From: Patiria miniata
Taxonomy: Eukaryota; Echinodermata; Asteroidea; Valvatida; Asterinidae
Reading direction: 5' to 3'
DNA length: 64,000 nucleotides
Assembly (NCBI RefSeq): GCF_015706575.1
Contig: NW_024037056.1
Coordinates: 1,016,109-1,080,108, forward strand
In this document: piece after piece, positions 32,701-47,700 of the stretch
How positions within the stretch are numbered: the stretch's first letter is position 1
Layout: every line of letters starts with the position of its first letter
The notes under the pieces: generated by a model
The model's input: only the letters and a program-made list of their open reading frames with translations
The model's database searches: none
Told to the model about the DNA's origin: nothing
Made by a program: the position numbers and the translations under genes

Positions 32701-35700
32701 GGGGCGGTGCAGGGCCAACATGGCAAGATGGGGGTATACCGATAAAGAAGATACCATCTGTGACTGCGGACAGATCCAAACGATGGACCATGTTCTGGAG
32801 TGCGGCGGAATAAACTGCACGGACGAGGACCTGACCCTTGTCACTGAGACGGCCATCACAAGCATCCAGAGATGGAGGGACATTATATGATCTATGGAGG
32901 AGACACGAACGAACGAACTTACCACATGCATAGAGAACTGCTACCAACGAAAACTGAAACCCTGGTGCGATTTTTCTAGACGTCACTTCAGATACGATAA
33001 TGTTTGGCATAATAGCCTGTTCACCAAACTGTCTCGCTTGCTGCCTCCCTAGACAGTTCAGATCATAGAGGTTCTCCTTGCAAACAGGCGCTTCGAGGGT
33101 ACACATGGGCGATAAAACCAGCTCATGGAGAACCCATGCCATAACAACGGACTCCCATGTAAGGATCGACACAGTACTGATCGCCGAGCCTACTGTTCGA
33201 CTCCTGACATGGACCTCCCAAGCAACTCTTGGACCAAGTTTAACCCGTTCCGCTCTGGCGCTAGACGCCGCATGTCTACTTTCCATAAGTGGAGCAGTAG
33301 TGTGTCCCCTCTTAGTACCTGCAATACTGTGAAAACGATAGGAAATATCTGGAAAAGTGCCTTCTTCAGCGATTCTAATGCGGCCTCTCGGCACCTCACC
33401 TTGCAGACGACCATTCTTTAGTTTTTCAGAGTATGTTCAAACTAACTAGGTACATGTATAGCTACGAACCAGATATCAACTTTCCGTTCAGCAGCGTGTA
33501 TTACATCACCGCCTAGCCGCAGGCCGGATACCGCATCAGAATAACGTTAGATCCATGTTATCCAAATACAATGTTTAAACTTCAGGCTTGTGCACATTCT
33601 GAATCAATTAATTTATTCTTTTTTCTGTCCCTAGAGCAAAACAACTGCCATTCCTGAAATCAAACTTATTGTTTGGTTTTTACAAGAAACCTAGTATTTT
33701 TTCTGATTTTTCATTAACTGTTGTATTTTCTTCCACAGTTCCATGTGGAAAAAGCAACATCACCCTCAGCAACTCAACACAGACTTCTGAAACACTGACT
33801 TCGCCTTATTACCCAAACAACTATCCCAACGATGCCCAGTGCATTTGGTTCATCACAGTTGATGAAGGCTCCACAATTGCCTTCCGTTTCTCCGTGTTCA
33901 ATACGGAGCAAACATACGACACGTTGACCATGGGCAACGGCCACGAGTCCTCCGATGGTGACTCTGTTATTGGTCTTTGGAGCGGTTTCCTGACGAGTCT
34001 ATCCGTCGTTTCCAATAACCACGCGGCATGGATGAAGTTTACCAGCGATTCTGTGGTAACCAAGATAGGATTCGAGGTAAAGATCACTCAAGAAAGCTAT
34101 GAAGGTAGGTAGCAACTTGAAAAGATAATGGAATGTCTCCTGAAGTTGTCGTGCAGCTGATTTTACGGAACAGTGCATACATGTAACTTATGTTGCTCGC
34201 CGCAGATTAACACAACTAATTACATTTGCGTAATATATCATTACGAATGATTTCATGAAAATTGGTATGCTGTTCAATGTTTTCAATATTTCAAACATCT
34301 TGGGCCAGGATGATCGTTGCTTTTAAGACATCGGTCACAAAACAGTTTATACTTCGAGACTTCACGAAATACTTCGAGATTGTGCTAATGTTGAATTAAT
34401 TAATTTATTCTTTTTCTGTCCCTAGAGCAAAGCCACTGGCATTCCTGTAATTAAATTTATGGTTTGGTTTTACAAGAAACCTTAATCCTTTTTGTAATTT
34501 TTCATTGACAGTTTTATTTATCTTCTACAGGTTTTTGCGGAAAAAGTAACATCACTCTTAGCAACTCAACACAGACTTCAGAAACACTGACTTCGCCTTA
34601 TTACCCAAACAACTATCCCAACAATGCCCGGTGCATTTGGTTCATCACAGTTGATGAAGGCTCCAAGATAGCCTTCCGTTTCTCCGTGTTCAATACGGAG
34701 CAAACATACGACACGTTGACTATTGGCAACGGCCACGAGTCCTCCGATGGTGACTCTGTTATTGGTCTTTTTAGCAGTTCCATGACGAGTCTAGCCGTCA
34801 TTTCCAATAACCACACGGCATGGATGGAGTTTACCAGCGATTCTTTGGTAACTGAGGTCGGATTCGAGGTAAAGATCACTCAAGAAAGATCTGAAGGTAA
34901 GTAGAAACTTGAAAAGATAATGTAATGTCTCCTGAAGTTGTTGTGCAGCTGATTTTACGGAACAGTGCATACATGTATATAGCTGTATAAATCTGCGGTG
35001 AGCGATATAAGTTATACATTTGCGTAATATATATAGTTGCGAATGATTTCATGAAAATTGGTAGGCTGTTTAACGTTTTAAATAATTTCTAACATCTTGG
35101 AAAAGACATCGTCACGAAGCAGTTGTTAAATCAGCTATGCTTGCCATTTTCAAAAAAAAATTGTGGCTTCTTCGGAAGCAGGTGGCCACACTCAAATTTC
35201 TGTCAATGATAAAATAATACTTACTCATGTCGTTTAAGCCGTTAATTTTCTTACGTCACATTAACAAGTTGGCAGTGACCAATGAATTGAGACTCTATAC
35301 AGACTTATAGGCGTAAATAGGTTTTTTTTAAATTGTCCATATTCCAAAGTCATAATTTGTTGTGCAAATTGCAAACTTAAACAACGCACACGAGTTTGCA
35401 AAATGTGACGTAAATAAAATGCACAATATGTTGCTTGAGAAGTTGCTGTCTTTTGCAAAGTTTGGAGAATCGATTGCAGATCGTTACCTGTTATTTATTC
35501 TGCTCTTTGCTGCATGCAGGTTCTTGTGGACAGGATGAATTTGCATGCCAGGATGAATCCTCTGGCTTGATTTGTTTGGCACGTGACGACACCTGTGATG
35601 GTGATGGCTTTACACTGTGCCCAGATGGATCAGATGAATCTAACTGCCGTAAGCATATTTCGGATTCATGAGGCATCATTGCAACTGACTTAAACTCTGT

Positions 35701-38700
35701 CAAACTTAAAGACATATGTGATCTTTTCAATTTACCCCAAAAGTAGCATGCCGAACTATTATCAAGAAGCTAAAACTTGCTGAAAATAGCCTATGTAATT
35801 CTTTTTTATTCCCCTGCCATCTTTGAAACAGATGACATTAAGCGTTATTCAAGCATCACATTATTGTTATCATCACATTAGTTTTAAAGTATCACATGTA
35901 AAATATGTTACCCTAGCTAAATCTAAGTTACCCTCTCTTTCAAAAATTAACACATTTTCTATTTCAAAAAAGCATGCTTTTGTGGAATCTTGAATCTTGG
36001 CCAATCTTTCGTTCTTCAAATCATGTTCAAATGTACGAGGTAGCTACGAACCAGACATCAACTTTCCGTTCAGCAGCATACAGTACATCACCACCTTGCC
36101 GCAGGCCGGATACCGCATCAGAATAACGTTGGATCCATGTTATCCAAAGACAATGTTTAATACTTCAGGCTTGTACACATTCTGAATCAATTAATTTATT
36201 CTTTTTTCTGTCCCTAGAGAAAAACAACTGGCATTCCTGAAATCAAACTTATTGTTTGGTTTTTACAAGAAACCTAGTATTTTTTCTGATTTTTCATTAA
36301 CTGTTGTATTTTCTTCCACAGTTCCATGTGGAAAAAGCAACATCACCCTCAGCAACTCAACACAGACTTCTGAAACACTGACTTCGCCTTATTACCCAAA
36401 CAACTATCCCAACGATGCCCAGTGCATTTGGTTCATCACAGTTGATGAAGGCTCCACAATTGCCTTCCGTTTCTCCGTGTTCAATACGGAGCAAACATAC
36501 GACACGTTGACCATTGGCAACGGCCACGAGTCCTCCGATGGTGACTCTGTTATTGGTCTTTGGAGCGGTTTCCTGACGAATCTATCCGTCGTTTCCAATA
36601 ACCACGCGGCATGGATGAAGTTTACCAGCGATTCTGTGGTAACCAAGATAGGATTCGAGGTAAAGATCACTCAAGAAAGCTATGAAGGTAAGTAGCAACT
36701 TGAAAAGATAATGGAATGTCTCCTGAAGTTGTTGTGCAGCTGATTTTACGGAACAGTACATACATGTAACTTATGTTGCTCGCCGCAGATTTACACAACT
36801 AATTACATTTGCGTAATATATCATTACGAATGATTTCATGAAAATTGGTATGCTGTTCAATGTTTTCAATATTTCAAACATCTTGGGCAAGGATGATTGT
36901 TGCTTTTAAGACATCGGTCACAAAACAGTTTATACTTCGAGACTTCACGAAATACTTCGAGATTGTGCTAATGTTGAATTAATTAATTTATTCTTTTTCT
37001 GTCCCTAGAGCAAAGCCACTGGCATTCCTGTAATTAAATTTATGGTTTGGTTACAAGAAACCTTAATCCTTTTTGTAATTTGTCATTGACAGATTTATTT
37101 ATCTTCTACAGGTTTTTGCGGAAAAAGTAACATCACTCTTATCAACTCAACACAGACTTCAGAAACACTGACTTCGCCTTATTACCCAAACAACTATCCC
37201 AACAATGCCCAGTGCATTTGGTTCATCACAGTTGATGAAGGCTCCACGATAGCCTTCAGTTTCTCCGTGTTCAATACGGAGCAAACACACGACGCGTTGA
37301 CCATTGGCAACGGCCACGAGTCCTCCGATGGTGACTCTGTTATTGGTCTTTGGAGCGGTTTCCTGACAAGTCTATCCGTCGTTTCCAATAACCACGCGGC
37401 ATGGATGAAGTTTACCAGCGATTCTGTGGTAACCAAGATAGGATTCGAGGTAAAGATCACTCAAGAAAGCTATGAAGGTAAGTAGCAACTTGAAAAGGTA
37501 ATGGAATGTCTCCTGAAGTTGGTGTGCAGCTGATTTACGGAACAGTGCATACATGTAACTTATGTTGCTCGCCGCAGATTTACACCGCTAATTACATTTG
37601 CGTAATATATCATTACGAATGATTTCATGAAAATTGGTATGCTGTTCAATGTTTTCAATATTTCAAACATCTTGGGCAAGGATGATCGTTGCTTTTAAGA
37701 CATCGGTCACAAAACAGTTTATACTTCGAGACTTCACGAAATACTTCGAGATTGTGCTAATTTTGAATTAATTTATTTATTCTTTTTCTGTCCCTAGAGC
37801 AAAGTCACTGGCATTCCTGTAATTAAATGTATGGTTTGGTTTTACATCAAACCTTAATCCTTTTTGTGATTTTTCATTAAGAGTTTTATTTATCTTCTAC
37901 AGGTTTTTGCGGAAAAAGAAACATCACTCTGAGCAACTCAACACAGACTTCAGAAACACTGACTTCGCCTTATTACCCAAACAACTATCCCAACGATGCC
38001 CGGTGCATTTGGTTTATCACAGTTGATGAAGGCTCCACGATAGCCTTCCGTTTCTCCGTGTTCAATACGGAGCGAACATACGACACGTTGACTATTGGCA
38101 ACGGCCACAAGTCCTCCGATGGTGACTCTGTTATTGGTCTTTTTAGCAGTTCCCTGACGAGTCTAGCCGTCATTTCCAATAACCACACGGCATGGATGAA
38201 GTTTACCAGCGATTCTTTGGTAACCGAGGTCGGATTCGAGGTAAAGATCACTCAAGAAAGATCTGAAGGTAGGTAGAAACTCGAAAAGATAATGGAATGT
38301 CTCCTGAAGTTGTTGTGCAGCTGATTTAACGGAAGAGTGCATACATGTAATTTACGTCGCTCACCGCAGATGTACACAGCTATATTACATTTGCGTAATA
38401 TATATAATTGCGAATGATTTCATGAAAATTGGTAGGCTGTTTAACGTTTGAGATATTATTTCAAACATCTTGGAAAAGACATCGCCACGAAGCAGTTGTT
38501 ATATCAGCTATGCTTGCCATTTTGAGAAAACAATTGTGGCTTCTTCGGAAGCAGGTGGCCACACTCAAATTTCTTTCAATGATAAAATAATACTTACTCA
38601 TGTCGTTTAAGCCGTTAATTTTCTTACATCACATTAACAAGTTGGCAGTGACCAATGAATTTAGACTCTATACAGACTAATAGGCGTAAATAGGTTTTTT

Positions 38701-41700
38701 TAATTGTCCATATTCCAGAGTCATTATTTGTTGTGCAAATTGCAAACTTATACAACGCACACGAGTTTGCAAAATGTGACGTAAATGAAATGCACAATAT
38801 GTTGCTTGATAAGTTGCTGTCTTTTGCAAAGTTTGGAGAATCGATTGCAGATCGTTACCTGTTATTTATTCTGTTTTTTGCTGCATGCAGGTTCTTGTGG
38901 ACAGGATGAATTTGCATGCCAGGATGAATCCTCTGGCTTGATTTGTTTGGCACGTGACGACACCTGTGATGGTGATGGCTTTACACTGTGCCCAGATGGA
39001 TCAGATGAATCTAACTGCCGTAAGCATATTTCGGATTCATGAGGCATCATTGCAACTGACTTAAACTCTGTCAAACTTAAAGGCATATGTGATCTTTTCA
39101 ATTTATCCCAAAAGTAGCATGCCGAACTATTATCAAGAAGCTAAAACTTGCTGAAAATAGCCTATGTAATTCTTTTTTATTCCCCTGCCATCTTTGAAAC
39201 GGATGACATTAAGCGTTATTCAAGCATCACATTATTGTTATCATCACATTAGTTTTAAAGTAGCACAATGTAAAATATGTTACCCTAGCTAAATCTAAGT
39301 TACCCTCTCTTTCAAAAATTAACACATTTTCTATTTCAAAAAAGCATGCTATTGTGGAATCTTGAATCTTTGCCAATTTTTCGTTCTTCAAATCATGTTC
39401 AAATGTACGAGGTAGCTACGAACCAGACATCAACTTTTCGTTCAACAGCGTGCAGTACATCACCGCCTTACCGCAGGCCGGATACCGCATCAGAATAACG
39501 TTGGATCCATGTTATCCAAAGACAATGTTTAATACTTCAGGCTTGTGCACATTCTGAATCAATTAATTTATTCTTTTTTTCTGTCCCTAGAGCAAAACAA
39601 CTGGCCTTCCTGAAATCAAACTTATTGTTTGGTTTTTACAAGAAACCTAGTATTTTTTCTGATTTTTTATTAACTGTTGTATTTTCTTCCACAGTTCCAT
39701 GTGGAAAAAGCAACATCACCCTCAGCAACTCAACACAGACTTCAGAAACACTGACTTCGCCTTATTACCCAAACAACTATCCCAACGATGCCCAGTGCAT
39801 TTGGTTCATCACAGTTGATGAAGGCTCCACAATTGCCTTCCGTTTCTCCGTGTTCAATACGGAGCAAACATACGACACGTTGACCATTGGCAACGGCCAC
39901 GAGTCATCCGATGGTGACTCTGGTATTGGTCTTTGGAGCGGTTTCCTGACGAATCTATCCGTCGTTTCCAATAACCACGCGGCATGGATGAAGTTTACCA
40001 GCGATTCTGTGGTAACCAAGATAGGATTCGAGGTAAAGATCACTCAAGAAAGCTATGAAGGTAAGTAGCAACTTGAAAAGATAATGGAATGTCTCCTGAA
40101 GTTGTTGTGCAGCTGATTATACGGAACAGTGCATACATGTAACTGATGTTGCTCGCCGCAGATTTACACAACTAATTCATTAGCGTAATATATCATTACG
40201 AATGATTTCATGAAAATTGGTATGCTGTCTAATGTTTTCAATATTTCAAACATCTTGGGCAAGGATGATCGTTGCTTTTAAGACATCGGTCACAAAACAG
40301 TTTATACTTCGAGACTTCACGAAATACTCGAGAATGTGCTAATTTTGAATTAATTAATTTATTCTTTTTCTGTCCCTAGAGCAAAGCCACTGGCATTCCT
40401 GAAATTAAATTGATGGTTTGGTTTTACAAGAAACCTTAATCCTTTTTGTAATTTTTCATTGACAGTTTTATTTATCTTCTACAGGTTTTTGCGGAAAAAG
40501 AAACATCACTCTTAGCAACTCAACACAGACTTCAGAAACACTGACTTCGCCTTATTACCCAAACAACTATCCCAACAATGCCCGGTGCATTTGGTTCATC
40601 ACAGTTGATGAAGGCTCCACGATAGCCTTCCGTTTCTCCGTGTTCAATACGGAGCGAACATACGACACGTTGAGCATTGGCAACGGCCACGAGTCCTCCG
40701 ATGGTGACTCTGGTATTGGTCTTTGGAGCGGTTTCCTGACGAATCTATCCGTCGTTTCCAATAACCACGCGGCATGGATGAAGTTTACCAGCGATTCTGT
40801 GGTAACCAAGATAGGATTCGTGGTAAAGATCATTCAAGAAAGCTATGAAGGTAATTAACAACTCGAAAAGATAATGGAATGTCTCCTGAAGTTGGTGTGC
40901 AGCTGATTTTACGGAAGAGTGCATACATGTAACTTATGTTGCTCGCCGCAGATTTGCACAACTAATTTGCGTAATATATCATTACGAATGATTTCATGAA
41001 AATTGGTATGCTGTTCAATGTTTTCAAATTTCAAACATCTTGGGCAAGGATGATTGTTGCTTTTAGGACATCGGTCACAAAACAGTTTATACTTCGAGAC
41101 TTCACGAAATACTTCGAGATTGTGCTAATTTTGAATTAATTAATTTATTCTTTTTCTGTACCTAGACCAAAGCCACTGGCATTCCTGAAGTTAAATTTAT
41201 GGTTTGGTTTTACAAGAAACCTTAATCCTTTTTGTGATTTTTCATTGACAGATTTTTTTATCTTCTACAGGTTTTTGCGGAAAAAGAAACATCACTCTTA
41301 ACAACTCAACACAGACTTCAGAAACACTGACTTCGCCTTATTACCCAAACAACTATCCCAACAATGCCCGGTGCATTTGGTTCATCACAGTTGATGAAGG
41401 CTCCAGGATAGCCTTCCGTTTCTCCTTGTTCAATATGGAGCGAACATACGACACGTTGAGCATTGGCAACGGCCACGAGTATTCCGATGGTGACTCTGTT
41501 ATTGGTCTTTGGAGCGGTTTCCTGACGAATCTATCCGTCGTTTCCAATAACCACGCGGCATGGATGGAGTTTACCAGCGATTCTGTGGTAACCAAGATAG
41601 GATTCGAGGTAAAGATCACTCAAGAAAGCTATGAAGGTAAGTAGCAACTTGAAAAGATAATGGAATGTCTCCTGAAGTTGTTGTGCAGCTGATTTTACGG

Positions 41701-44700
41701 AACAGTGCATACATGTAACTTATGTTGCTCGCCGCAGATTTACACAATTAATTACATTTGCGTAATATATCATTACGAATGATTTCATGAAAATTGGTAT
41801 GCTGTTCAATGTTTTCAATATTTCTAACATCTTGGGCAAGGATGATCGTTGCTTTTAAGACATCGGTCACAAAACAGTTTATACTTCGAGACTTCACGAA
41901 ATACTTCGAGATTGTGCTAATTTTGAATTAATTAATATATTCTTTTTCTGTCCCTAGAGCAAAGTCACTGGCATTCCTGAAATTAAATATATCGTTTGGT
42001 TTTACAAGAAACATTAATCTTTTTTGTGATTTTTCATTGACAGTTTTATTTATCTTCTACAGGTTTTTGCGGAAAAAGAAACATCACTCTTAACAACTCA
42101 ACGCAGACTTCAGAAACACTGACTTCGCCTTATTACCCAAACAACTATCCCAACAATGCCCGGTGCATTTGGTTCATCACAGTTGATGAAGGCTCCACGA
42201 TAGCCTTCCGTTTCTCCGTGTTCAATACGGAGCGAACATGGGACAAATTGACCATTGGCAACGGCCACGAGTCCTCCGATGGTGACTCTGGTATTGGTCT
42301 TTGGAGCGGTTTCCTGACGAATCTATCCGTCGTTTCCAATAACCACGCGGCATGGATGAAGTTTACCAGCGATTCTGTGGTAACCAAGATAGGATTCGAG
42401 GTAAAGATCACTCAAGAAAGCTATGAAAGTAAGTAGCAACTTGAAAAGATAATGTAATGTCTCCTGAAGTTGGTGTGCAGCTGATTTTACGGAAGAGTGC
42501 ATACCTGTAACTTATGTTGCTCGCCGCAGATTTACACAACTAATTACATATGCGTAATTTATCATTACGAATGATTTCATGAAAATTGGTATGCTGTTCA
42601 ATGTTTTCAATATTTCTAACATCTTGGGCAAGGATGATCGTTGCTTTAAGAAATCGGTCACAAAACAGTTTATACTTCGAGACTTCACGAAATACTTCGA
42701 GATTGTGCTTATTTTGAATTAATTAATTTATTCTTTTTCTGTATCTAGAGCAAAGCCACTGGCATTCCTGAAATTAAATTGATGGTTTGATTTTACAAGA
42801 AACCTTAATCCTTCTTGTGATTTTTCATTGACAGATTTATTTATCTTCTACAGGTTTTTGCGGAAAAAGAAACATCACTCTTAACAACTCAACACAGACT
42901 TTAGAAACACTGGCTTCGCCTTATTACCCAAACAACTATCCCAACAATGCCCGGTGCATTTGGTTCATCACAGTTGATGAAGGCTCCATGATAGCCTTCC
43001 GTTTCTCCGTGTTCAATACGGAGCGAACACATGACACGTTGACCATTGGCAACGGCCACGAGTCCTCCGATGGTGACTCTGTTATAGGTTTTTGGAGCGG
43101 TTTCCTGACGAATCTATCCGTCGTTTCCAATAACCACGCGGCATGGATGAAGTTTACCAGCAATTCTATGGTAACCAAGATAGGATTCGTGGTAAAGATC
43201 ACTCAAGAAAGCTATGAAGGTAAGTAGCAACTTGAAAAGATAATGGAATTTTTCCTGAAGTTGTTGTGCAGCTGATTTTATGTTACTCAGTTGCTGGCCG
43301 CAGATTTACACAACTAATTACATTTGCGTAATATATCATTACGAATGATTTCATGAAAATTGGTACGCTGTGCCATGTTTTCAATATTGTAAAACATCTG
43401 GGGCAAGGATAATCGTTGCTTTTAAGACATCGGTCACAAAACAGTTTATACTTCGAGACTTCACGAAATACTTCGAGATTGTGCTAATTTTGAATTAATT
43501 AATTTATTCTTTTTCTGTCCCTAGAGCAAAGTCACTGGCATTCCTGAAATTAAATTGATGATTGGTTTTACAAGAAACCTTAATCCTTTTTGTGATTTTT
43601 CATTGACAGTTTTATTTATCTTCTACAGGTTTTTGCGGAAAAAGAAACATCACTCTTAGCAACTCAACACAGACTTCAGAAACACTGACTTCGCCTTATT
43701 ACCCAAACAACTATCCCAACAATGCCCGGTGCATTTGGTTCATCACAGTTGATGAAGGCTCCACGATAGCCTTCCGTTTCTCTGTGTTCAATACGGAGCG
43801 AACATGGGACAAATTGACCATTGGCAACGGCCACGAGTCCTTCGATGATAACTCGGTTATTGGTCTTTTTAGCAGTTTCCTGACGAGTCTAGCTGTCATT
43901 TCCAATAACCACACGGCATGGATGGAGTTTACCAGCGACTTTTCGGTAACCGAGATAGGATTCGAGGTAAAGATCACACAAGAAAGACCTGAAGGTAAGT
44001 AGCAACTTGAAAAGATAATGTAATGTCTCCTGAAGTTGTTGTGCAGCTGATTTTACGGAACAGTGCATACATTAAACTTATGTCGCTCACCGCAGATTTA
44101 CACAACTAATTACAATTGCGTAATATATAATTACGAATGATTTCACGAAAATTGGTAGGCTGTTCAACGTTTTAAATATTATTTCAAACATCTTGGACAA
44201 GGATGATCGTTGCTTTTAAGACATCTTCACGAAGCAGTTGTTAAAATCAGCTTTGCCTGCCATTTTTGTAACAAAAAATTGTGGCTTCTTCAGAAGCAGG
44301 TGGCCACACTCAAATTTCTGTCAAGGATAAAATAATACTTACTCGTGTACGTTTAAGCCGTTAATTTTCTAACGTCACATTAACAAGTTGGCAGTGACCA
44401 ATGAATTTAGACTCTATACAGACTAATAGGCGTAAATAGGTTTTTTTAATTGTCCATATTCCAAAGTCATAATTTGTTGTGCAAATTCCAAACTTATACA
44501 ACGCACACGAGTTTGCAAAATGTGACGTAAATGAAATGCACAATATGTTGCTTGATAAGTTGCTGTCTTATGCAAAGTTTGGAGAATCGATTGCAAACGT
44601 TACCTGTTATTTATTCTGCTCTTTGCTGCATGCAGGTTCTTGTGGACAGGATGAATTTGCATGCCAGGATGAATCCTCTGGCTTGATTTGTTTGGCACGT

Positions 44701-47700
44701 GACGACACCTGTGATGGTGATGGCTTTACACTGTGCCCAGATGGATCGGATGAATCTAACTGCCGTAAGCATATTTTGGATTCATGAGGCATCATTGCAA
44801 CTGACTTAAACTCTGTCAAACTTAAAGGCATATGTGATCTTTCCAATTTATCCCAAAAGTAGCATGCCGAACTATTATCAAGAAGCTAACACTTGCTCGA
44901 CATAGCCTATGTAATTCGTTTTTATTCCCCTGCCATCTGTGAAACAGATGACATTAAGAGTTATTCAAGCATCACATTATTGTTATCATCACTTTAGTTT
45001 TTAAGTATCACAATGTAAAACATGTAACCCTAGCTAAATCTAAGTTACCCTCTCTTTCAAAAATTAACACATTTTCTATTTCAAAAAAGCATGCTTTTGT
45101 GGAATCTTGAATCTTTGCCAATCTTTCGTTCTTCAAATCATGTTCAAACTTTCGAGGTAGCTACGAACCAGACATCAACGTTCTGTTCAGCAGCGTACAG
45201 TATATCACCGCCTAGTCGCAGGCTGGATACCGCATCAGAATAACGTTGGATCCATGTTATCGAAAGACAATGTTGTATACTTCGGGCTTGTGTACATTCT
45301 GATTAAATTTTGTCTTTTTCTGTCCCTTGAGCAAAACCACTGGCATTCCTGAAATTAAACGTATTGTTTGGTTTTACAAGAAACCGAGTATTTTTCTGAT
45401 TTTTCATTAGGCCTAACTGTTCTATTTTCTTCTGCAGTTCCATGCGGAAAAAGCAACATCACTCTCGGCAACTCAACACAGACTTCAGAAACACTAACTT
45501 CGCCTTATTACCCAAAAAACTATCCCAACGATGCCCAGTGCATTTGGTTCATCACAGTTGATGAAGGCTCCACAATTGCCTTCCGTTTCTCCATGTTCAA
45601 TACGGAGCGAACATGGGACACCTTGACTATTGGCAACGGCCACGAGTCCTCCGATGGTGACTCTGTTATTGGTCTTTTTAGCGGTGTCCTGACGAGTCTA
45701 GCCGCCGTTTCCAATAACCACGCGGCATGGATGAAGTTTACCAGCAATTCTTGGGTAACCAAAATCGGATTCAAGGTAAAGATCACTCAAGAAAGCTATG
45801 AAGGTAAGTAGCAACTTGAAAAGATAATGTATTGTCTCCTGAAATTGTTGTGCAGCTGATTTTACGGAAGAGTGCATAAATGTAACTTATGTCGCTCACC
45901 GCAGATTTACACAACTAATTACCTTTGCGTAATATGTAATTACGAATGATTTCATGAAAATTATAATGCTGTTCAACGTTCAACATCTTGGACAAGGATG
46001 ATCGTTGCTTTTTAAGACATTGGTCACATAGCAGTTTATACTTCGAGATTGTGCTAATTCTGAATAAATTAATTCATTTTTTCTGTCCCTAGGGCAAAAC
46101 CACTGGCATTCCTGAAATTAGAGTTATGGTTCGGTTTTACAAGAAACCTTAGTCCTTTTTGTGATTTTTCATTAACAGTTTTATTCATCTTCTACAGGTT
46201 ATTGCGGCAAAAGAATCATCACTCTCAGCAACTCAACACAGACTTCAGAAACACTGACTTCGCCTTATTACCCAAACAACTATCCCAACAATGCCCGGTG
46301 CATTTGGTTCATCACAGTTGATAAAGGCTCCACGATAGCCTTCCGTTTCTCCGTGTTCAATACGGAGCTAACATACGACGCGTTGACCATTGGCAACGGC
46401 TACGATTCGTCCGATGTTGACTCCGTAATTGGTCTTTTGAGCAGTTCCCTGCCAAGTCTAGCCGTCGTTTCCAATAACCACACGGCATGGATGAAGTTTA
46501 CTAGCGATTCTTCGGTAACCGAGATCGGATTCGAGGTAAACATTACTCAAGAAAGATCTGAAGGTAAGTAGCAACTTCAAAAGATAATGGAATGTCTCCT
46601 GAAGTTGTGCAGCTGATTTTACGGAACAGTGCATACATGTAACTTATGTTGCTCACCGCAGATTTACACAACTAATTACATTTGCGTAATATATAATTAC
46701 GAATGATTCCAGAAAATTGGTATGCTGTTCAATGATTTAAATATTATTTCAACATCTTGGACAAGGATGATCGTTACTTTGAAGACATCGGTCACGAAAC
46801 AGTTTATACTTCGAGATTGTGCTAATTCTGAATAAATTAATTCATTTTTTTCTGTCCCTAGGGCAAAACCACTTGCATTACTGAAATTAGAGTTATGGAT
46901 CGGTTTTACAAGAAACCTTAGTCCTTTTAGTGATTTTTCATTAACAGTTTTATTCATCTTCTACAGGTTATTGCGGCAAAAGAAACATCACTCTCAGCAA
47001 CTCAACACAGACTTCAGAAACACTGACTTCGCCTTATTACCCAAACAACTATCCCAACAATGCCCGGTGCATTTGGTTCATCACAGTTGATGAAGGCTCC
47101 ACGATAGCCTTCCGTTTCTCCGTGTTCAACACGGAGCAAACACACGACACGTTGACCATTGGCAACGGCCATGAGTTCTCCGATGGTTACTCCGTTATTG
47201 GTCATTTTAGCAGTTCCCTGACGAATCTAGCCGTCGTTTCCAATAACCACACGGCATGGATGAAGTTTACCAGCGATTATTCGGTAACCGAGGTCGGATT
47301 CGAGGTAAAGATCACTCAAGAAAGACCTGAAGGTAAGTAGCAACTTGAAAAGATAATGTAATGTCTCCTGAAGTTGTTGTGCAGCCGATTTTACGGAACA
47401 GTACATACATGTAACTTATGTCGCTCACCGCAGATTTACACAACAAATTACATGCGCAATATATATTATTACGAATGATTTCATGAAAATTGGTATACTG
47501 TTCAAAGATTTAAATATTATTTCAAACAACTTGGACAATGATGATTTTATTTTTCTTGTACAGGTTTTTGTGGGAAAAGAAACATCACTCTCAACAACTC
47601 AACGCAGACTTCAGAAACACTGACTTCGCCTTATTACCCAAACAACTATCCCACCAATGCCCGGTGCATTTGGTTCATCACAGTTGATGAAGGCTCCACG

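Noticed and set aside
33078-33421. Plus-strand frames that could be taken as a small gene
   Set aside because: Residues match LINE reverse transcriptase and C-terminal sequence.
33821-34087. 88-codon minus-strand open frames opposite every CUB exon (also 34613, 36404, 37194, 37985 and others)
   Set aside because: They recur only because the CUB exons are copies; no splice or domain evidence, and the plus-strand CUB reading explains them.
36322-44764. Regular ~790-bp spacing considered as satellite DNA or a CRISPR-like array
   Set aside because: Each unit is an exon plus intron with splice sites and an open frame; far too long and coding for either.
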